From Dipodascopsis uninucleata var. uninucleata (lineage: Eukaryota; Ascomycota; Lipomycetes; Lipomycetales; Lipomycetaceae): DNA of 64,000 nucleotides. Below, in pieces: positions 1 through 11,707 of the stretch (positions are counted from its first letter, which is position 1; the number at the start of each line of letters is the position of its first letter). The notes under the pieces were generated by a model. The model was not told the DNA's origin. It searched no databases and saw only the letters and a program-made list of their open reading frames with translations. The position numbers were made by a program, and so were the translations under genes. The stretch is from the NCBI GenBank assembly GCA_030568195.1, contig JAJLTO010000003.1:518501-582500 (forward strand), written 5' to 3'.

Positions 1-417
1 TGAAAAGATTCAGCTTGAGATGTATGAACGTGCCAAGGCTAAGTTCGACTCTCATGTCATCAGAGTGACTAACTGGGATGATTTTGTCCCTGCACTTAAT
101 AACAAGAACGTAGTCCAGATTCCATGGTGTGGTGTCATGGAATGTGAGGATGAAATCAAAGATCGTTCAGCTAGACAGTCTGCGGCCGATGAGGCTCAGG
201 ACGAACGTGCTCCGTCTATGGGAGCCAAGAGTTTGTGTATTCCATTCGAACAGCCTGAAGGAATTGTTAAAGGCGAGACCAAGTGCGCTGCTTGTGGACG
301 TGATGCTGTTGTAAGTATATTTTCTCTCACCTGCTCTTATATACACATTAAAATTTACAGAGATTCTAACTTCTCTTTCAATTATAGGAATGGTGCATGT
401 TCGGCAGAAGCTACTAA
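1..417 (+). CDS. Prolyl-tRNA synthetase, C-terminal part (5' truncated by window edge)
   Basis: Class II prolyl-tRNA synthetase of the eukaryotic/archaeal cytosolic type, which charges tRNA-Pro. Only the C-terminal anticodon-binding tail and zinc-binding domain lie here. The reading frame is open from base 2. Recognisable motifs are VQIPWCGVMECEDEIKDRSA, MGAKSLCIPFEQPEG and the cysteine pair in KCAACGRDA. An intron at 311-387 (GTAAGT donor, TCTAAC branch point at 365-370, TATAG acceptor) splices DAV to a last exon at 388-417 that encodes EWCMFGRSY and stops. The terminal F-G-R-S-Y is the hallmark C-terminus of this ProRS type, so both the intron and the stop are secure. Without splicing the frame would run on to a false stop near 445. 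Confidence 0.93.
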
Positions 418-829
418 TCTGATGAAATATAGATATATAGTTTAGCTATTTCTTATCTCTCATGTCAACTATACGATTAGGAATAGAGATTTTGATTTAA
501 TTCATTTTGCCTCGATATCTTGGTTCATTTCTAAAAAAAATATATACAATCTTTTTCATTCTGTTACTAATTGTAAATTGCTGTCGCATTGTATTTTTTT
601 TAGTTCTTCGAAGCGGCGAAACTTCTGAATATAATGGAAGACTGAGATAGTAATACCATACGAACCGTTAAATTGAACAGAAATTTATAAGATGACTCCT
701 ACTAGCCACACATGCAAATCAGAAATACAAGACCATACCGTAAACTCCATATACTAATAATATATCTCAGCTGACCACATAACATTGTATATTGTTATCT
801 TAACCAAAGCCGATAGAAAATAGATAGAC
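418..829. other. Convergent intergenic region
   Basis: AT-rich 3' flanks of the ProRS gene (+) and the RING/TRAF gene (-). I see no additional gene, RNA or repeat. Confidence 0.6.
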
Positions 830-2217
830 TCATAACTTAACATCTTGCCGGTAGACTTCGCCTTCTCGCGACCCGAGTGCAGATGAAGCCACTGATGCTA
901 CGGACCCATGGTTATCATCACCAATCTCCTCACGTGCCGTACTATTATGAGATACCAAGTTCTGTGGTATTAACGGACTCTGTTGGAGTGCCCATGTTCT
1001 TCTGTCCATCAGCAAAAAGTGAATTTGATGTCTTATTCCGTTAACAGCGCTTCTGATAGCTTGTATTTCATTTTTAGTCCTCACGCTCTCATTCATCAGC
1101 ATTACACTTTGACGAATTTCCATCTCGCCAAGTTGCTCAGATAACCGTTCAAGCTCTGATCTGAGCCTGTTATGTTCTGCTAATATGTGTAATGCATCAG
1201 GATCAAACATAGGACTACTACTATTATTATATATAGTTCCTATTGATTGCATGTCATTCATCTTGTTTTTAAGACTTTTATTTTCTATCTCAAGCTTCGA
1301 CATCTTTTCTTCCATTGTCATCATGAAAGGTCGAAATTTCTGGAAGATACAACTGGAGGTATGCGCTTCAAGCTTCTGTCTAATTCCTGACCACTCACAG
1401 CCATAGTCCTTGCAAAAGCAATTTACAGTCGCTTCTGGACACTCATCTTGATGTTCTTTTACTTCTGCTACCGGCATTTCCTTCATACAGTTAGTGCATT
1501 TCGTCGTCCTCGTTTTGCAAACATCAAGATGAGACTATACAATAAAAACAAAATTAGCCAGGAATTAAGCACTAATAGAAAATACTTTACAGTATACATA
1601 CCTCCTGCTCGTACACTTTGATACTCTCATCGCAGTAACTGCATTTGACTTTTTCGTGGAAACATTTGGCAGGATCTAGTAAAAGAAATCTCCGCTGTAT
1701 TCGTTCTGTGCATTGATCTAACGGGCATTCCACCATACTGAAAAGGCACCTTTCTTTAAGATGAAATGCTAGTAGAGAACGTTCCACCACAGATTCGCAT
1801 CCTTCTTCTGAATGTGGACAATGCACAAGAAGCTCATTGACCATATTTGATATTATCTTAGGCGAGGGATATACATCCTCCTGGTTAAGTGCACTTCGGT
1901 CGACCGGACATTTTGCGGAGAGAGTTAAGGCTCTATGAAGACATTGAGAACAAAATGTATGCCTGCATAGCCAAGTTTTCGTTAGATCTGATTATCATAA
2001 CAAAACAGAATATATTATAGATCCATGAATATATTGACATGTCTATATATATTATTTTCTTCGCTGCTAAAATCTGTACTTACCCACACTTTGTGTCGCA
2101 TGGATCAATGAAAGCACTGCAACAAATCGGACAAACGAGATTTTCGTTGAGTAAAACGTAATGAAGCGACCGAAAATCAATTGTATCCGATTCTCTATCA
2201 TCTTCTAACATTTTCAT
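830..2217 (-). CDS. RING finger / TRAF-type zinc finger protein (putative E3 ubiquitin ligase)
   Basis: Three exons on the minus strand: 2217-2084, 1962-1602 and 1534-830, giving about 399 aa. Both introns have GTAAGT/GTATGT donors and YAG acceptors and keep frame. The first junction completes a C3HC4 RING: CPIC, then C-G-H-T-F-C-S-Q-C, then CPVDRS (residues about 30-75). Cys/His-rich TRAF-type zinc fingers follow (for example HCPHSEEGCES, CSYC, CTNCMKE and CFCKDYGCEW), then a predicted coiled coil around residues 245-340 and a polar tail. RING plus TRAF-type fingers is the layout of TRAF-like E3 ligases. Substrate and pathway are unknown. The family is certain at the domain level; enzymatic activity is inferred. 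Confidence 0.85.
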
Positions 2218-2715
2218 ATTTGCGCGAAATCCTAGAATCTCTTGTTGAATCTACAGTGTTAAATCGATTACTCAGGTTGCAATTATGAACTCAACTCGAG
2301 TTGTAAGAAATAGAGGAATTGGGACCAAAATGTCTCCGACTTTAAAAAGCAAATCGGGATACTTAGCATAAGCAAATACTGACTGCTCAGATATGGAATA
2401 AACTTCTAATATCGATTATCGATCAGCATGCAACGACTACGTATAGTCATATATATGGCATATATGAAAAATGTTAAGCACTAGATAGATAGCCGATTCT
2501 CTAAGCCTTTTGAAGCTACAAAAGAGCATTTCAGCGTAAATAAAAGAAGAGCTTGTAGAGTCGAGTAAGAAATAAATAACGGCAGAGAGATAAGTCATAA
2601 GACTCCCCAGGGCTTTAACACTAAGGGGGTAATATCTTAGGATACTTCCAATTGCTTTTAGGTATTATAGCATACAATATATATATATACATATATATAT
2701 AACGGAGATTGATAC
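2218..2715. promoter_or_regulatory. Divergent promoter region (RING/TRAF gene and SYN8-like gene)
   Basis: About 500 bp between two divergent start codons. A TA-rich run (ATATATATACATATATATAT, about 2680-2700) lies immediately 5' of the SYN8-like start. No other element is recognised. Confidence 0.4.
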
Positions 2716-3873
2716 ATGGATAGTCAGACATCGCCTATGGTAAACCGGCTTCTAATACTAGCGGACAACACGTTAGTGTCGGTGCTGGAACACAATCGAC
2801 TAAAATCGTTAGGACTGGAGCCATCAACAGCAGAAAAAGGAGATATAAATAGAAATCTACAGACACTCAAAGATGGTATAAGCAATCTAGAGAGAGAACA
2901 GACTCTAGTAGAAAACGATTCTGTTTTGTAAGTCTGAAAGGAGAATTAGTTTAAACAAGTGGGCATTGTCAAGTTGTGGATACTGGTAAAACAGCCAATT
3001 TATGGCAACGACATATTTTTTTTCAGGTACAAAGTAACTACGAAGATGATGCTGACATAATATTTATAATATAGATCATCAAGGTCAATTGCAGCGAAGG
3101 AAGATGCGCTTATAAGGCTACAGAAACAGTTCGATAAGCTTCTCTCGCTCTTACAGGAGGGCGGCGCTGAGGACTTTCTAGTGAGAGCGACCACACCTTT
3201 AACTGTCAGCTCGCGTTCGAGTCTTTCATATTCTAACAGAGACTATCGTGGTAGTCAGAGGTATGTTATTTATGCATATATTAGCTCTATGAGGCAATCT
3301 ACTAGTGTAAATATTGATGGGAATGTACTGATCTCCTTTCAGTCAACTATCTGGACAGCGAAGCAAGACACCAAAAACCGTCCGTTTTAGTGAGAACTTA
3401 ATAGATGTGCAACCAAGTGCTCCAGATCCCTTGAGTCTTGCAGCAGAAGAAGCAAGAAGTAGTTTTAGCAACAGCGAAGCCTTACTTGCACAACAACGAA
3501 TTGTACAAGAGCAAGATGCTTCTCTCGATAGACTGTCGGAGTCAATATCAAGACAAAGAGAACTAAGCATACAGATTGGAGAGGAGCTTGATTCGCACAT
3601 TGAACTATTAACTGAAGTGGACAGACTAGTTGACTGGGGTCAAAATCGTCTTGACGGAGCTAGAAAACGATTGGACTTCGTGTCAAAGAAGGCTAAAGAA
3701 AACAGTAAGTCTCCGCCTGCGGAAATAAGTGCTATAATAAATTTGTGTACAATGTCGTATTAACTTAAGCTTTTATAGGATCTATGGTTACCATAATCAT
3801 TCTGATTGTAGTGCTACTTGTTTTGATAATTCTTCTAAGATGTGAGTATATTAATACTTGTCCTTATATTTAA
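2716..3873 (+). CDS. SYN8: Qc-SNARE, syntaxin-8 type
   Basis: Endosomal/Golgi t-SNARE of the Qc class. Four exons read in frame: 2716-2927, 3075-3260, 3343-3704 and 3779-3873 (about 284 aa), with donors GTAAGT, GTATGT and GTAAGT. The N-terminal helical part is followed by a SNARE motif at residues about 190-250 (QRIVQEQDASLDRL, ISRQRELSIQIGEELDSH, RLDGARKRLDFV) and a single C-terminal membrane anchor at about 257-273 (VTIIILIVVLLVLIILL). The position expected to be the central zero-layer glutamine appears to be His218. A possible further donor (GTGAGT at 3842) would end the protein directly after the anchor at Arg274; the unspliced form adds ten residues. The gene is divergent from the RING/TRAF gene. 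Confidence 0.85.
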
Positions 3874-5243
3874 TTCTGGGTTTGTTAACATAAAATTTAT
3901 TGATAGGATCGAAATAATTTTGGCAAAGTATTGGAGGGATGCTCTTTCAAGTAAATATGATTTAAAGAAATTTATATATGCGGCGTGATTTGAAATATAG
4001 CACAGTTGTAGTTTCGGAGGAGTTTATTTTATTTATTTTATATTCATATCTTTACTATCAGGGATCAGCTATACTTGTGCACTTTTTTGCCATTCTTGAT
4101 TACTGGACGTAGATTTAGATATTACTTTTAACTATTTCGATGGCTCATCTTATATAGAGTCAAGGGAAGACTTGGGATAGCTTACATGCTCTATACTACC
4201 ACCATTAATACTACTATTCTAGGTACATTTTTGTGTTTATCTTCATCGTCTATACTGAGTTGTCGAGTTAATTTTTTTCATATAAGTGCGATTATCTTTA
4301 TTCTACATTACTTTTAACATTTTATTAACTATTACGGCTAGTCAGCTCTCTAATATCTACTTGTTGTATTGTCATATTCGTATTCACCATCCATATGATT
4401 GTATTGAGTTAGATAATCTTTAAGCATATACAAAACGAAAACTTCAATCTTTGCCGAGAATATTATGTTATGTCGACCAAAGAGAGTTCATATAAGAGCA
4501 AATAGCAAACTATCATGAGTTGATATCATAAATAAAGAAACGAAATCAAGAAACAATCATATAATAAATTTATTCGCCCAAAATTAGACACAAGATCATA
4601 AATAAATAACGCAGCCACGTTTTCACTGCATTTCTCGAAGACTATGTCACAAAATTCTGACGAACAAAAAGAAATAATACAAGTATTAATACAATAATTC
4701 TACATCTGCCTCTTTCAGTAATAGCATATGCCAAATACAGAAAAGGAACAGATTGAACACAGTATAACTATATATGGTAATCAAACACTTAAGCGAAACA
4801 TATTTCACCAAAACAAACCGAACCAGTTCCTTCCAGTTACATATCACATCCATAAAATAATAAATAGATTTATACCCAAATTTTGCTTTGCAAAACCTTT
4901 ACTAAAAGACTAAATGATAATCCCGGAAAAAGAAATGTAAATGAATGCCATATGTAAATGTTGACTGAAACAAGATACAAGATTGATATATCAAGAATAC
5001 AAACAATAATAATAAAAATAAGGTCGTAAAACACCAAACAATCACATATTAATTAATCGAGAGCCAATACCGGACTACCAAACAATAAGAGGACGCCTGT
5101 CGAGACAAAAGAAAACAATGTACCATAATGTAAGATAATAAATTACAATCAAACAAAAGAACTCCTGTCCAAAACAAAACATGATATATGCAGAACATAG
5201 CTCCATAAACCAAAGTTATTGAAGAGAAATCCTTTTTGCTTAT
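3874..5243. other. Convergent intergenic region, no gene seen
   Basis: About 1.4 kb of AT-rich sequence between the 3' ends of the SYN8-like gene and the small minus-strand gene. The half near 4560-5240 is A-rich on the plus strand, as expected for a long 3' UTR of the minus-strand gene. A 61-codon open frame at 4728-4913 has no protein-like features. Confidence 0.5.
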
Positions 5244-5760
5244 CTATGGCCATACTCGCTTAACATTGCTTCCAAATGGTACCTTCGCAGGTGAAGATAA
5301 CGGTGGAGATGCCACTCTCATACCAGTAGCAGGATCCACAATCTCAATAGCGCGGCGGGTCCTTGGTGCAGATACTCTACCGGGTGAAAACTGCCCCACA
5401 AAACCACCTGCGATTACAGCAGCAGCAGCTGAAGGCTTTAATTGAGACTGCAATGGCGAAGACTCTGGAGAACCAGAAGTGGAAGAGCGATCAGACGAAT
5501 AGAGTGTCGATGCAGACTGAAAATCCTCTTCAGAAAGTAAAGACGGGCAAAACTCCAAATCATCCTCCAAATCAAAGGTTCTGCCTGCATCGAACTTCGC
5601 TCTCGAATGCAACACTGAAACACAAGTCAAATCAATTAGAATCATATTCAATGAATCCCACTTCAAGTCCATTCTTTCATCTTCTTTTCATTCAATCTGC
5701 TAACTTACAAGAGTTAACTGAGCTTGGTGGTGCGGCAAATGTATGGAATTGATAAGTCAT
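5244..5760 (-). CDS. Small unrecognised protein with IVDPATGMRV motif
   Basis: Two exons, 5760-5709 and 5614-5244, joined in phase 1 by an intron with a GTAAGTTAG donor and a TGTTTCAG acceptor, giving 140 aa. The first exon encodes MTYQFHTFAAPPSSVNS, and the junction restores LLHSRAKFDAGRTFDLEDDL. The protein is low in complexity and Ser/Pro-rich, with an acidic stretch (FDLEDDLEFCPSLLSEED) and a C-terminal basic segment RRAIEIVDPATGMRVASPP ending in VKRVWP. These short motifs look like conserved linear binding sites in a mostly disordered protein, but I do not recognise the family. Coding status is supported by the clean splice and the codon-like composition. It has unusually long flanks: about 2.1 kb upstream and a long A/T-rich 3' side. 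Confidence 0.65.
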
Positions 5761-7871
5761 TGCGGCTATTAAATCTTTATCTTGAATTTCTCTCTCTCTT
5801 TGTTCTCTCGCCTTCGGCTTACTTCGTAAATAATATCAAAATATGATATTTACGTGAGTCGTTTATTAAAAACTATTCTCAATCACAAATTATTAAACTG
5901 TTTAGATTGCAAAATCTGCGTAGATAGCATTCAAAAGTGTTCAATAAGTTAGACAAGATATGTTGTTGAGATATCGCTGAATACTTCCTCGTCAAGTAGT
6001 AATAAGCCGCTTAATGGGAAGAGCACATATAATCCTAAGAATATAGATATATAAAGATATATATTAATCAGATATTAATATGTAAAGACAAAAATACGAG
6101 TGAAAATCTAGAAAATATGCATGTATCTATAAGTGAATATCTATAAGCACGAAAGGCATACATATATATATAGAATGGGATGCGAAGCTTTGAATTGAGG
6201 ATATGGGAATGAATGACCTGGCGACCTGGATGAGCATTTTCGTTGCACTTGATGTTAGGGCTCCCGTTATGAACCATTAGTACTGTGTGTCTGTGATCAG
6301 TAGAGTGTGTGATCTAATCTAACTTGATAAAGGTATTTGGGTTTGCAAATATGTGATTTTCCGTTACTTTGCACTGCCCCCGCTCACATGCACGTTTGTA
6401 ATTACTGGTATGACACAACGATCTCGTGATTTGTGACCAATATTGTTACCCTATGCCTAGTCGCTCAGATTCTCCTGGACCGGCCTCACGTGGATTAGTG
6501 ACTGCCCCCAAAGCTTACAAGCGTCATATAATGAGTTTTGTCATATATATGTAATTATTTCCTCGTCAATTATGTAATCTATCTCACATCTAAACTTGTT
6601 TACTGTTTCATATTATTCGAAGTCACTGTTTAAGTGGACAAGACATTCAGACGCATGCAGTATCAGTGAGTACGAAAATTGGCGGATAGGGACATTCGGA
6701 CTGCTTTGTACAATGTCGAGTAGAATACCAATTGAACTTAAAATTCTAGCATTTCTGTCTCTCGCGAGAACGGTATTGCTTGGAGAGCCTGCGTTGCTAC
6801 TTTCCTTTGTCAAGGCACCGAAACCTTGGTTTGGCAGGTAGTGGGTAATCTGAATGTCACCCAATTTAGTGTTAGACAACGCTCTAGTAAGCTGACGAGG
6901 GAATGCGAGAGACGGAATATCTTTGGATATGCTTTAGAAAGCGTCATCTGGCAGGCCGACAGCCGGGCTCTTTCTCTATTATCTAGAATAGGTTAATATG
7001 TGGTCGTACGGTGTAAAATATTATATCTCGTGACTTATATTACGTACGTGTTCTGTAATTTACGTTATCTTAGAGTACTCGCTCTCTTTGTTACTATTTA
7101 CCTTACTTGATACCCCGTGATACATATACGTACGCTTGATTTTTTTATTTCTTCGTTTTGCCTGTAAATGAATTCAAGGCAAATATTTAGGATGTCATTG
7201 GATTTTCTAATATGTGCTGAATCAATTGCAATACTCACATTTTGAAAAATACCGTGTGTTCCAGATCATTCTCGTGGTAGAATGAACTTGGAAGTGGATA
7301 AAATCGAGCAACGTAAGCAAAGCAATCAATTTATACCTTTACGTAAATTTACATAATGCGACCAGATGAAAGTAAGAAATATATCTGCAACGATCAGATA
7401 TGCGAAGCAGGAAAAGTAGTTCTTTTACTAGCTATTAATGAATGCATGTTGTCCACTGTAGTAGGCAGAATCGCTAGTTATGACTAGGAATCTGGGTTGG
7501 GCATAGGAATTATTTACCATCTATATGGTGTTGACACCAAGAGTATATGTTCACATTAGTATATGCTTCGAGAGATGGAAAACTTAGAATACCGCAGAAT
7601 AAACTAGTCAGGTATACCCATCTCTTCAGACCAGGTAAAACGTTCTCTCAAAACACACAATCATCCACACCAGCATACAGGATTTTTTGATTAATTTTAT
7701 CTAGTCCAAGAGTTAGAAGCTGTGTACTGTAATAATATAGGTATTATTACTATTGTCAGTCAGTCAGTATTAGCAGAAAACAAGAAACTTTTTAGATTGC
7801 ATTTTACAGACTATTTGTTGTGAAAGCAGTATCTAAGGTCAACCAATTCAATAGTGAGAGAGATTACTATA
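5761..7871. promoter_or_regulatory. Long divergent intergenic region
   Basis: About 2.1 kb between the small minus-strand gene and DSK2. It contains two overlapping open frames of 81 and 88 codons (6596-6841 plus, 6613-6879 minus) with no recognisable domain, and a GC-richer patch around 6455-6520. Its size is unusual here, where divergent genes are typically 100-500 bp apart, suggesting long leaders, extended regulatory DNA or an unseen non-coding transcript. Confidence 0.4.
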
Positions 7872-9598
7872 ATGTCATCAGAGTCATCAGCTACTGAGCC
7901 TGCTGCAAATGCAGGCGACGAAATTAGAATTACCGTAAAGTAAGTGGATGTTGCGATAGATGTCGAAGTGGAGGACAGAATATGTATGATGCCATTTCTC
8001 CATCTCTATTGATGGTTTATAGACTTTCGATATCGAAGATAGCTCTTTTGAAATCAGATAGTATTTATCGCATGGAGACTATTTAGAAGTATCCTGTGGT
8101 GGATTTTACTGCTGTCGCTATTCTTTTCGAGCAATATCTGTCATATAGATCAACATCATTATTTGTCGTTTTTATCTGTGTACTACTTCAATACACTATG
8201 CTGTTGTCAGTGATTATTAACCATATTATTTTTTAGATCGTCGGCTGATCAGAAATATACTGTATCGATTTCTCCTTCGCTTCTTGTGTCGGATTTCAAG
8301 CAGCTGTTAGAACCACAATGTAATATACCGAAAGAGCGGCAGCGATTGATCTACTCGGGTCGTGTTCTGAAAGATCACGAAACTCTCGCGTCCTACAAAA
8401 TTCAAACTGGACATACTATTCATCTAGTAAAGAGTGCTGCACCGCCATCTTCCTCTCCATCTAACACGTCATCTACAAGTCAGCCAGTGACTCCAGCAGT
8501 TCCTCAGAATATATCTGCTGGTCAAGGTGCTAGCAATCCACTAGCTGGTCTTACCGGGGCTCGATATGCAGGTTTGGCACAACTACCAAGTGCTAGTCTC
8601 TTTGGACCCGACGGAGGAGTATGCTTTCTATTTTTATAACCCTGCCTATTGTAGCCTATTAGAAATAAACCTATGGGATCTTTAGCTGTCTTTTCAAAGT
8701 GAGATTGTACTGACACCGATTGTGTATTTAGATGGGACCCCCACCTTCAGAGGATCAACTCTTGCAGGCAATGTCTAATCCAATGTTTCAGCAATCTATA
8801 AACCAAATGCTGCAAAATCCTCAGATGCTGGACTACATTATCAACTCTTCCCCAGGCCTCCAGGGAATGGGCCCACAAGTCAGGCAAATGATGCAGAGTG
8901 ACCAGTTCAGACAGATGATGACAAATCCAGAGATGATGCGACAGATGATGAGTCTTAACCGAATGTTTGGTGGTGGTGGAGGTTCTCCATTTGGTGCACA
9001 AGGCAACCAGAATGCATTCCCAGAGCCTGGCAGAACGAATACCACATCTGATCAGACCAGTGTCACTAACTCAACTGACACCAACAACAATTCTGCTAGT
9101 GGTCCCAATACTTCGACTAACCCTGCAAATCCATTCGCTGGACTTTTTCCGAGTGGCGATGGTCAGTCGAATGGATCGAGCCCTCTTGGCTCAAATCCAT
9201 TCGGTGCGTTATTCAATCCTGCTTTGTTTGGTGCCAGTGGTCAGAATACTAGCCAAAACTCGCAGGATGGAAGCAACGGTAATTCAACTCCTGGTGCTAA
9301 TCCGATGTTCTCACCTGAGATGTTCAATCTTCTCATGAGTGGTGCTGGTGCTGGTGCTGTGACACCTGATGATAACAGACCACCGGAAGAGAGATATGAA
9401 AGTCAGCTACGTCAGCTGAACGAGTTGGTAAGTTTTAATGGATATTAATAACTTTTTGTATTATATAAATATATTGGTTACTAATTTATACTTATTTTCT
9501 AGGGATTCTTTGATTTTGATCGCAATGTCAGAGCACTGAGACGAAGTGGTGGTAATGTTCAGGGTGCTATTGAAGCTCTTTTGGATGGTGTTGTTTAA
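7872..9598 (+). CDS. DSK2: Ubiquilin-family proteasome shuttle factor
   Basis: UBL-UBA shuttle that carries polyubiquitinated substrates to the proteasome, cytosolic and nuclear. Four exons: 7872-7939, 8237-8618, 8732-9427 and 9503-9598 (413 aa), all in frame with GTAAGT/GTATGC donors. There is an N-terminal ubiquitin-like domain at residues about 17-90 (EIRITVK, then SISPSLLVSDFKQLL, IYSGRVLKDHETLASY). STI1-type Met/Gln/Asn repeats follow at about 155-225 (NPMFQQSINQMLQNPQMLDY, MTNPEMMRQMM), then a Gly/Asn/Ser-rich linker, and a C-terminal UBA at about 375-413 (ERYESQLRQLNELGFFDFDR, GGNVQGAIEALL). The UBA is split by the last intron, so the unspliced frame would lose it. Confidence 0.95.
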
Positions 9599-9999
9599 AG
9601 AATTCATTGGCATGAAATTGTAGTTTCGTATCTGTGCAGTCTTATGGTAAACAACAAGTATGACAGATATTTAAGGATCTATGGATTTTTAATCTTTTTG
9701 TTTCGGACGTTGTTCTTATTTGTAATATTCAGATTGTCTTTTGTATTTCATTGTTACTATCATTATGCTTTCTATTTTTTTTTGTTATTCAGCTGACAAG
9801 AGAATACGATAAATAAATTTGGGCCGTCTGATGCTTTCTTTGATTTAGATAGAGCAGACATAAACTTAATAGTGAATGGCTAATTAACTAACTCCCATTT
9901 TTTTAAATCATCAGATTTATATAGTATAGTACAGATTATATCGTCTCCTGCAAACTGAATCATAATTATACCCAATTTAACAGTTTGATCTCAGTTTCC
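9599..9999. other. Tandem intergenic region DSK2-TRM12
   Basis: About 400 bp of AT-rich sequence holding the DSK2 3' UTR and the TRM12 promoter. No discrete element is seen. Confidence 0.4.
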
Positions 10000-11440
10000 A
10001 TGGAGTTTCTGACAATTGCTGTAAACAACCGACAATATGTCAAGAAATGTAAATCAATTCTGGAACGTAACGGGAAATTTGACAAGTTGCGAGGTATATC
10101 GATGACAGATACCGACAAACAATATTTAATTCATACCACACAGGTTAGACTACAATGTTATTAGTTCTCTATGATTGAAGAAGATCTGTTATATAATACT
10201 AATATTTAATTAGGAAGCAGGCGAGTTGAATGTCGCCGGCTCTTCCGTGAGCTCAGTTTTTAATATACCGGAATTGAAAGAAATCGAGGATAGTATATCG
10301 GTAATCATTTCAACCCAGTGTAAGAATGACAAAAAACCAAGATCTCTTAGGTCGCTTAAGAGTGCAGTTACATATGCATTAGCTTCCATTGAAAGAAGAT
10401 ATGAAATGAATCCGAAACGAATCGATGATCTTGCCAGTGATATACCGAATCGATACTCTATATATGGCGACTTACTACTACTTCAAAACACAGGATTTGA
10501 AAATATTCAATGCTGGCATGACATTTTGGAAGATCAAAATATCAAAACAGACTTCTATAGACATATTTGCAAATATCTTAAAATTACGCATATAGCTGTC
10601 AATGCTCCCATCGCTTTTGAATGTGGTTTGAATTCAATGCGAATTCCTTCTAATCTTGTCTGCATATATGGTGATTTTGGTTCTGACCTAAACTCGCGCA
10701 GAGCATCTGAGCCATTGCGAGAAGACTTCGAAGCCGAATTCTGGGCTATTACAATGCAGAATGAAATTTTCCAGACTTGGGCACCGCGACACACAATGTT
10801 TAGTAGAGGAAATATCAAAGAGAAAGCGAGGGTCATCAAGTTTTCAAATATCAAAAAGAAAGTAGCTATTGACCTATATGCTGGGATAGGATACTTCGCG
10901 TTTTCTTATTGCGCAGCTGGCGCCGATTTAGTACTCTGCTGGGAAATAAATCCATGGAGCGTTGAGGGCCTTCTACGTGGAGCAAAGAGGAATAAGTGGC
11001 TGACAAAACTATGCAAACGCGATGAAAGCTGGAAATTTGGTATCGACAAGAGTAAGATTGTAGTATTTCAGGAGAGTAACACTTTTGCTATATCCAGAAT
11101 AAGAGACGCGCATCACGATGCCAATCAAAGATTGGCCGTCACACATATCAATCTAGGGCTATTACCTACTAGTGAGCCTATCTGGAAAGATGCAGTTCAG
11201 CTAGCGCTCTTATCAAGCGAAGATAGTGTAATGTTACATGTACACTGCAATATAGCAACAGAAGATATAGAAGTATGGTGCAAATCTACAAAGAAGCAAT
11301 TTCAGAGTTACGTAAATGTATCAGGAAATATTGAAACCAACATATTATTTGAACACATAGAACTAGTCAAAAGCTACGCTCCTGGAGTTATGCATATTGT
11401 TGGAGATTTTAAGGTCCAAAAACCACTATCCGATAATTGA
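10000..11440 (+). CDS. TRM12: tRNA wybutosine-synthesizing protein 2 (TYW2)
   Basis: Transfers the aminocarboxypropyl group of S-adenosylmethionine to the tricyclic base at position 37 of tRNA-Phe in wybutosine synthesis. Two exons, 10000-10143 and 10214-11440 (456 aa), are separated by a 70-nt intron with an unusual GTTAGA donor. The diagnostic family signature is at residues about 263-290: VAIDLYAGIGYFAFSY followed by CWEINPWSVEGLLRGAKRNKW. This combines the SAM-binding glycine-rich loop with the TYW2 EINPWSVEGL motif. The N-terminal part contains the upstream domain shared with Trm5/Tyw2 proteins. Length is normal for the yeast protein. Confidence 0.92.
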
Positions 11441-11527
11441 TAATAAATATTTTGTACAGACTTTTACTTATTACACCTAGACACTACCCTCTTCCCGTAA
11501 TTCCCGTACCCTTATTTTCCGGTGATA

Positions 11528-11561
11528 TAGGGTTTAACTGTAATTAAATACGTATATATAG
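11528..11561 (+). promoter_or_regulatory. RPL26 promoter elements (TATA and two TAGGGTTT boxes)
   Basis: TATATATAG at about 11553-11561 sits some 150 bp before the RPL26 start. TAGGGTTT occurs twice close by (11528 and 11558). The boxes resemble the AACCCTA sites found in ribosomal-protein promoters of several fungi and bound there by Tbf1-type factors. Function is inferred. Confidence 0.4.
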
Positions 11562-11707
11562 GGTTTTGTGACTGCTAAAAATCTATCTACAAAGCTAAAT
11601 TATTCAACATCACCAATATTGAGGTTGAAAGTGATTTACCGTGTACTGGTAAACCTGAATATTCAGATAATTTGTTTTCAGATTCTAGTCATACACAATT
11701 AACAACA

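Noticed and set aside
4728-4913. 61-codon open frame in the SYN8 3' flank
   Set aside because: AT-driven composition, no domain, no splice partners.
6596-6879. Overlapping 81- and 88-codon frames on both strands
   Set aside because: Neither has recognisable features, and the two cannot both be coding; left as intergenic.
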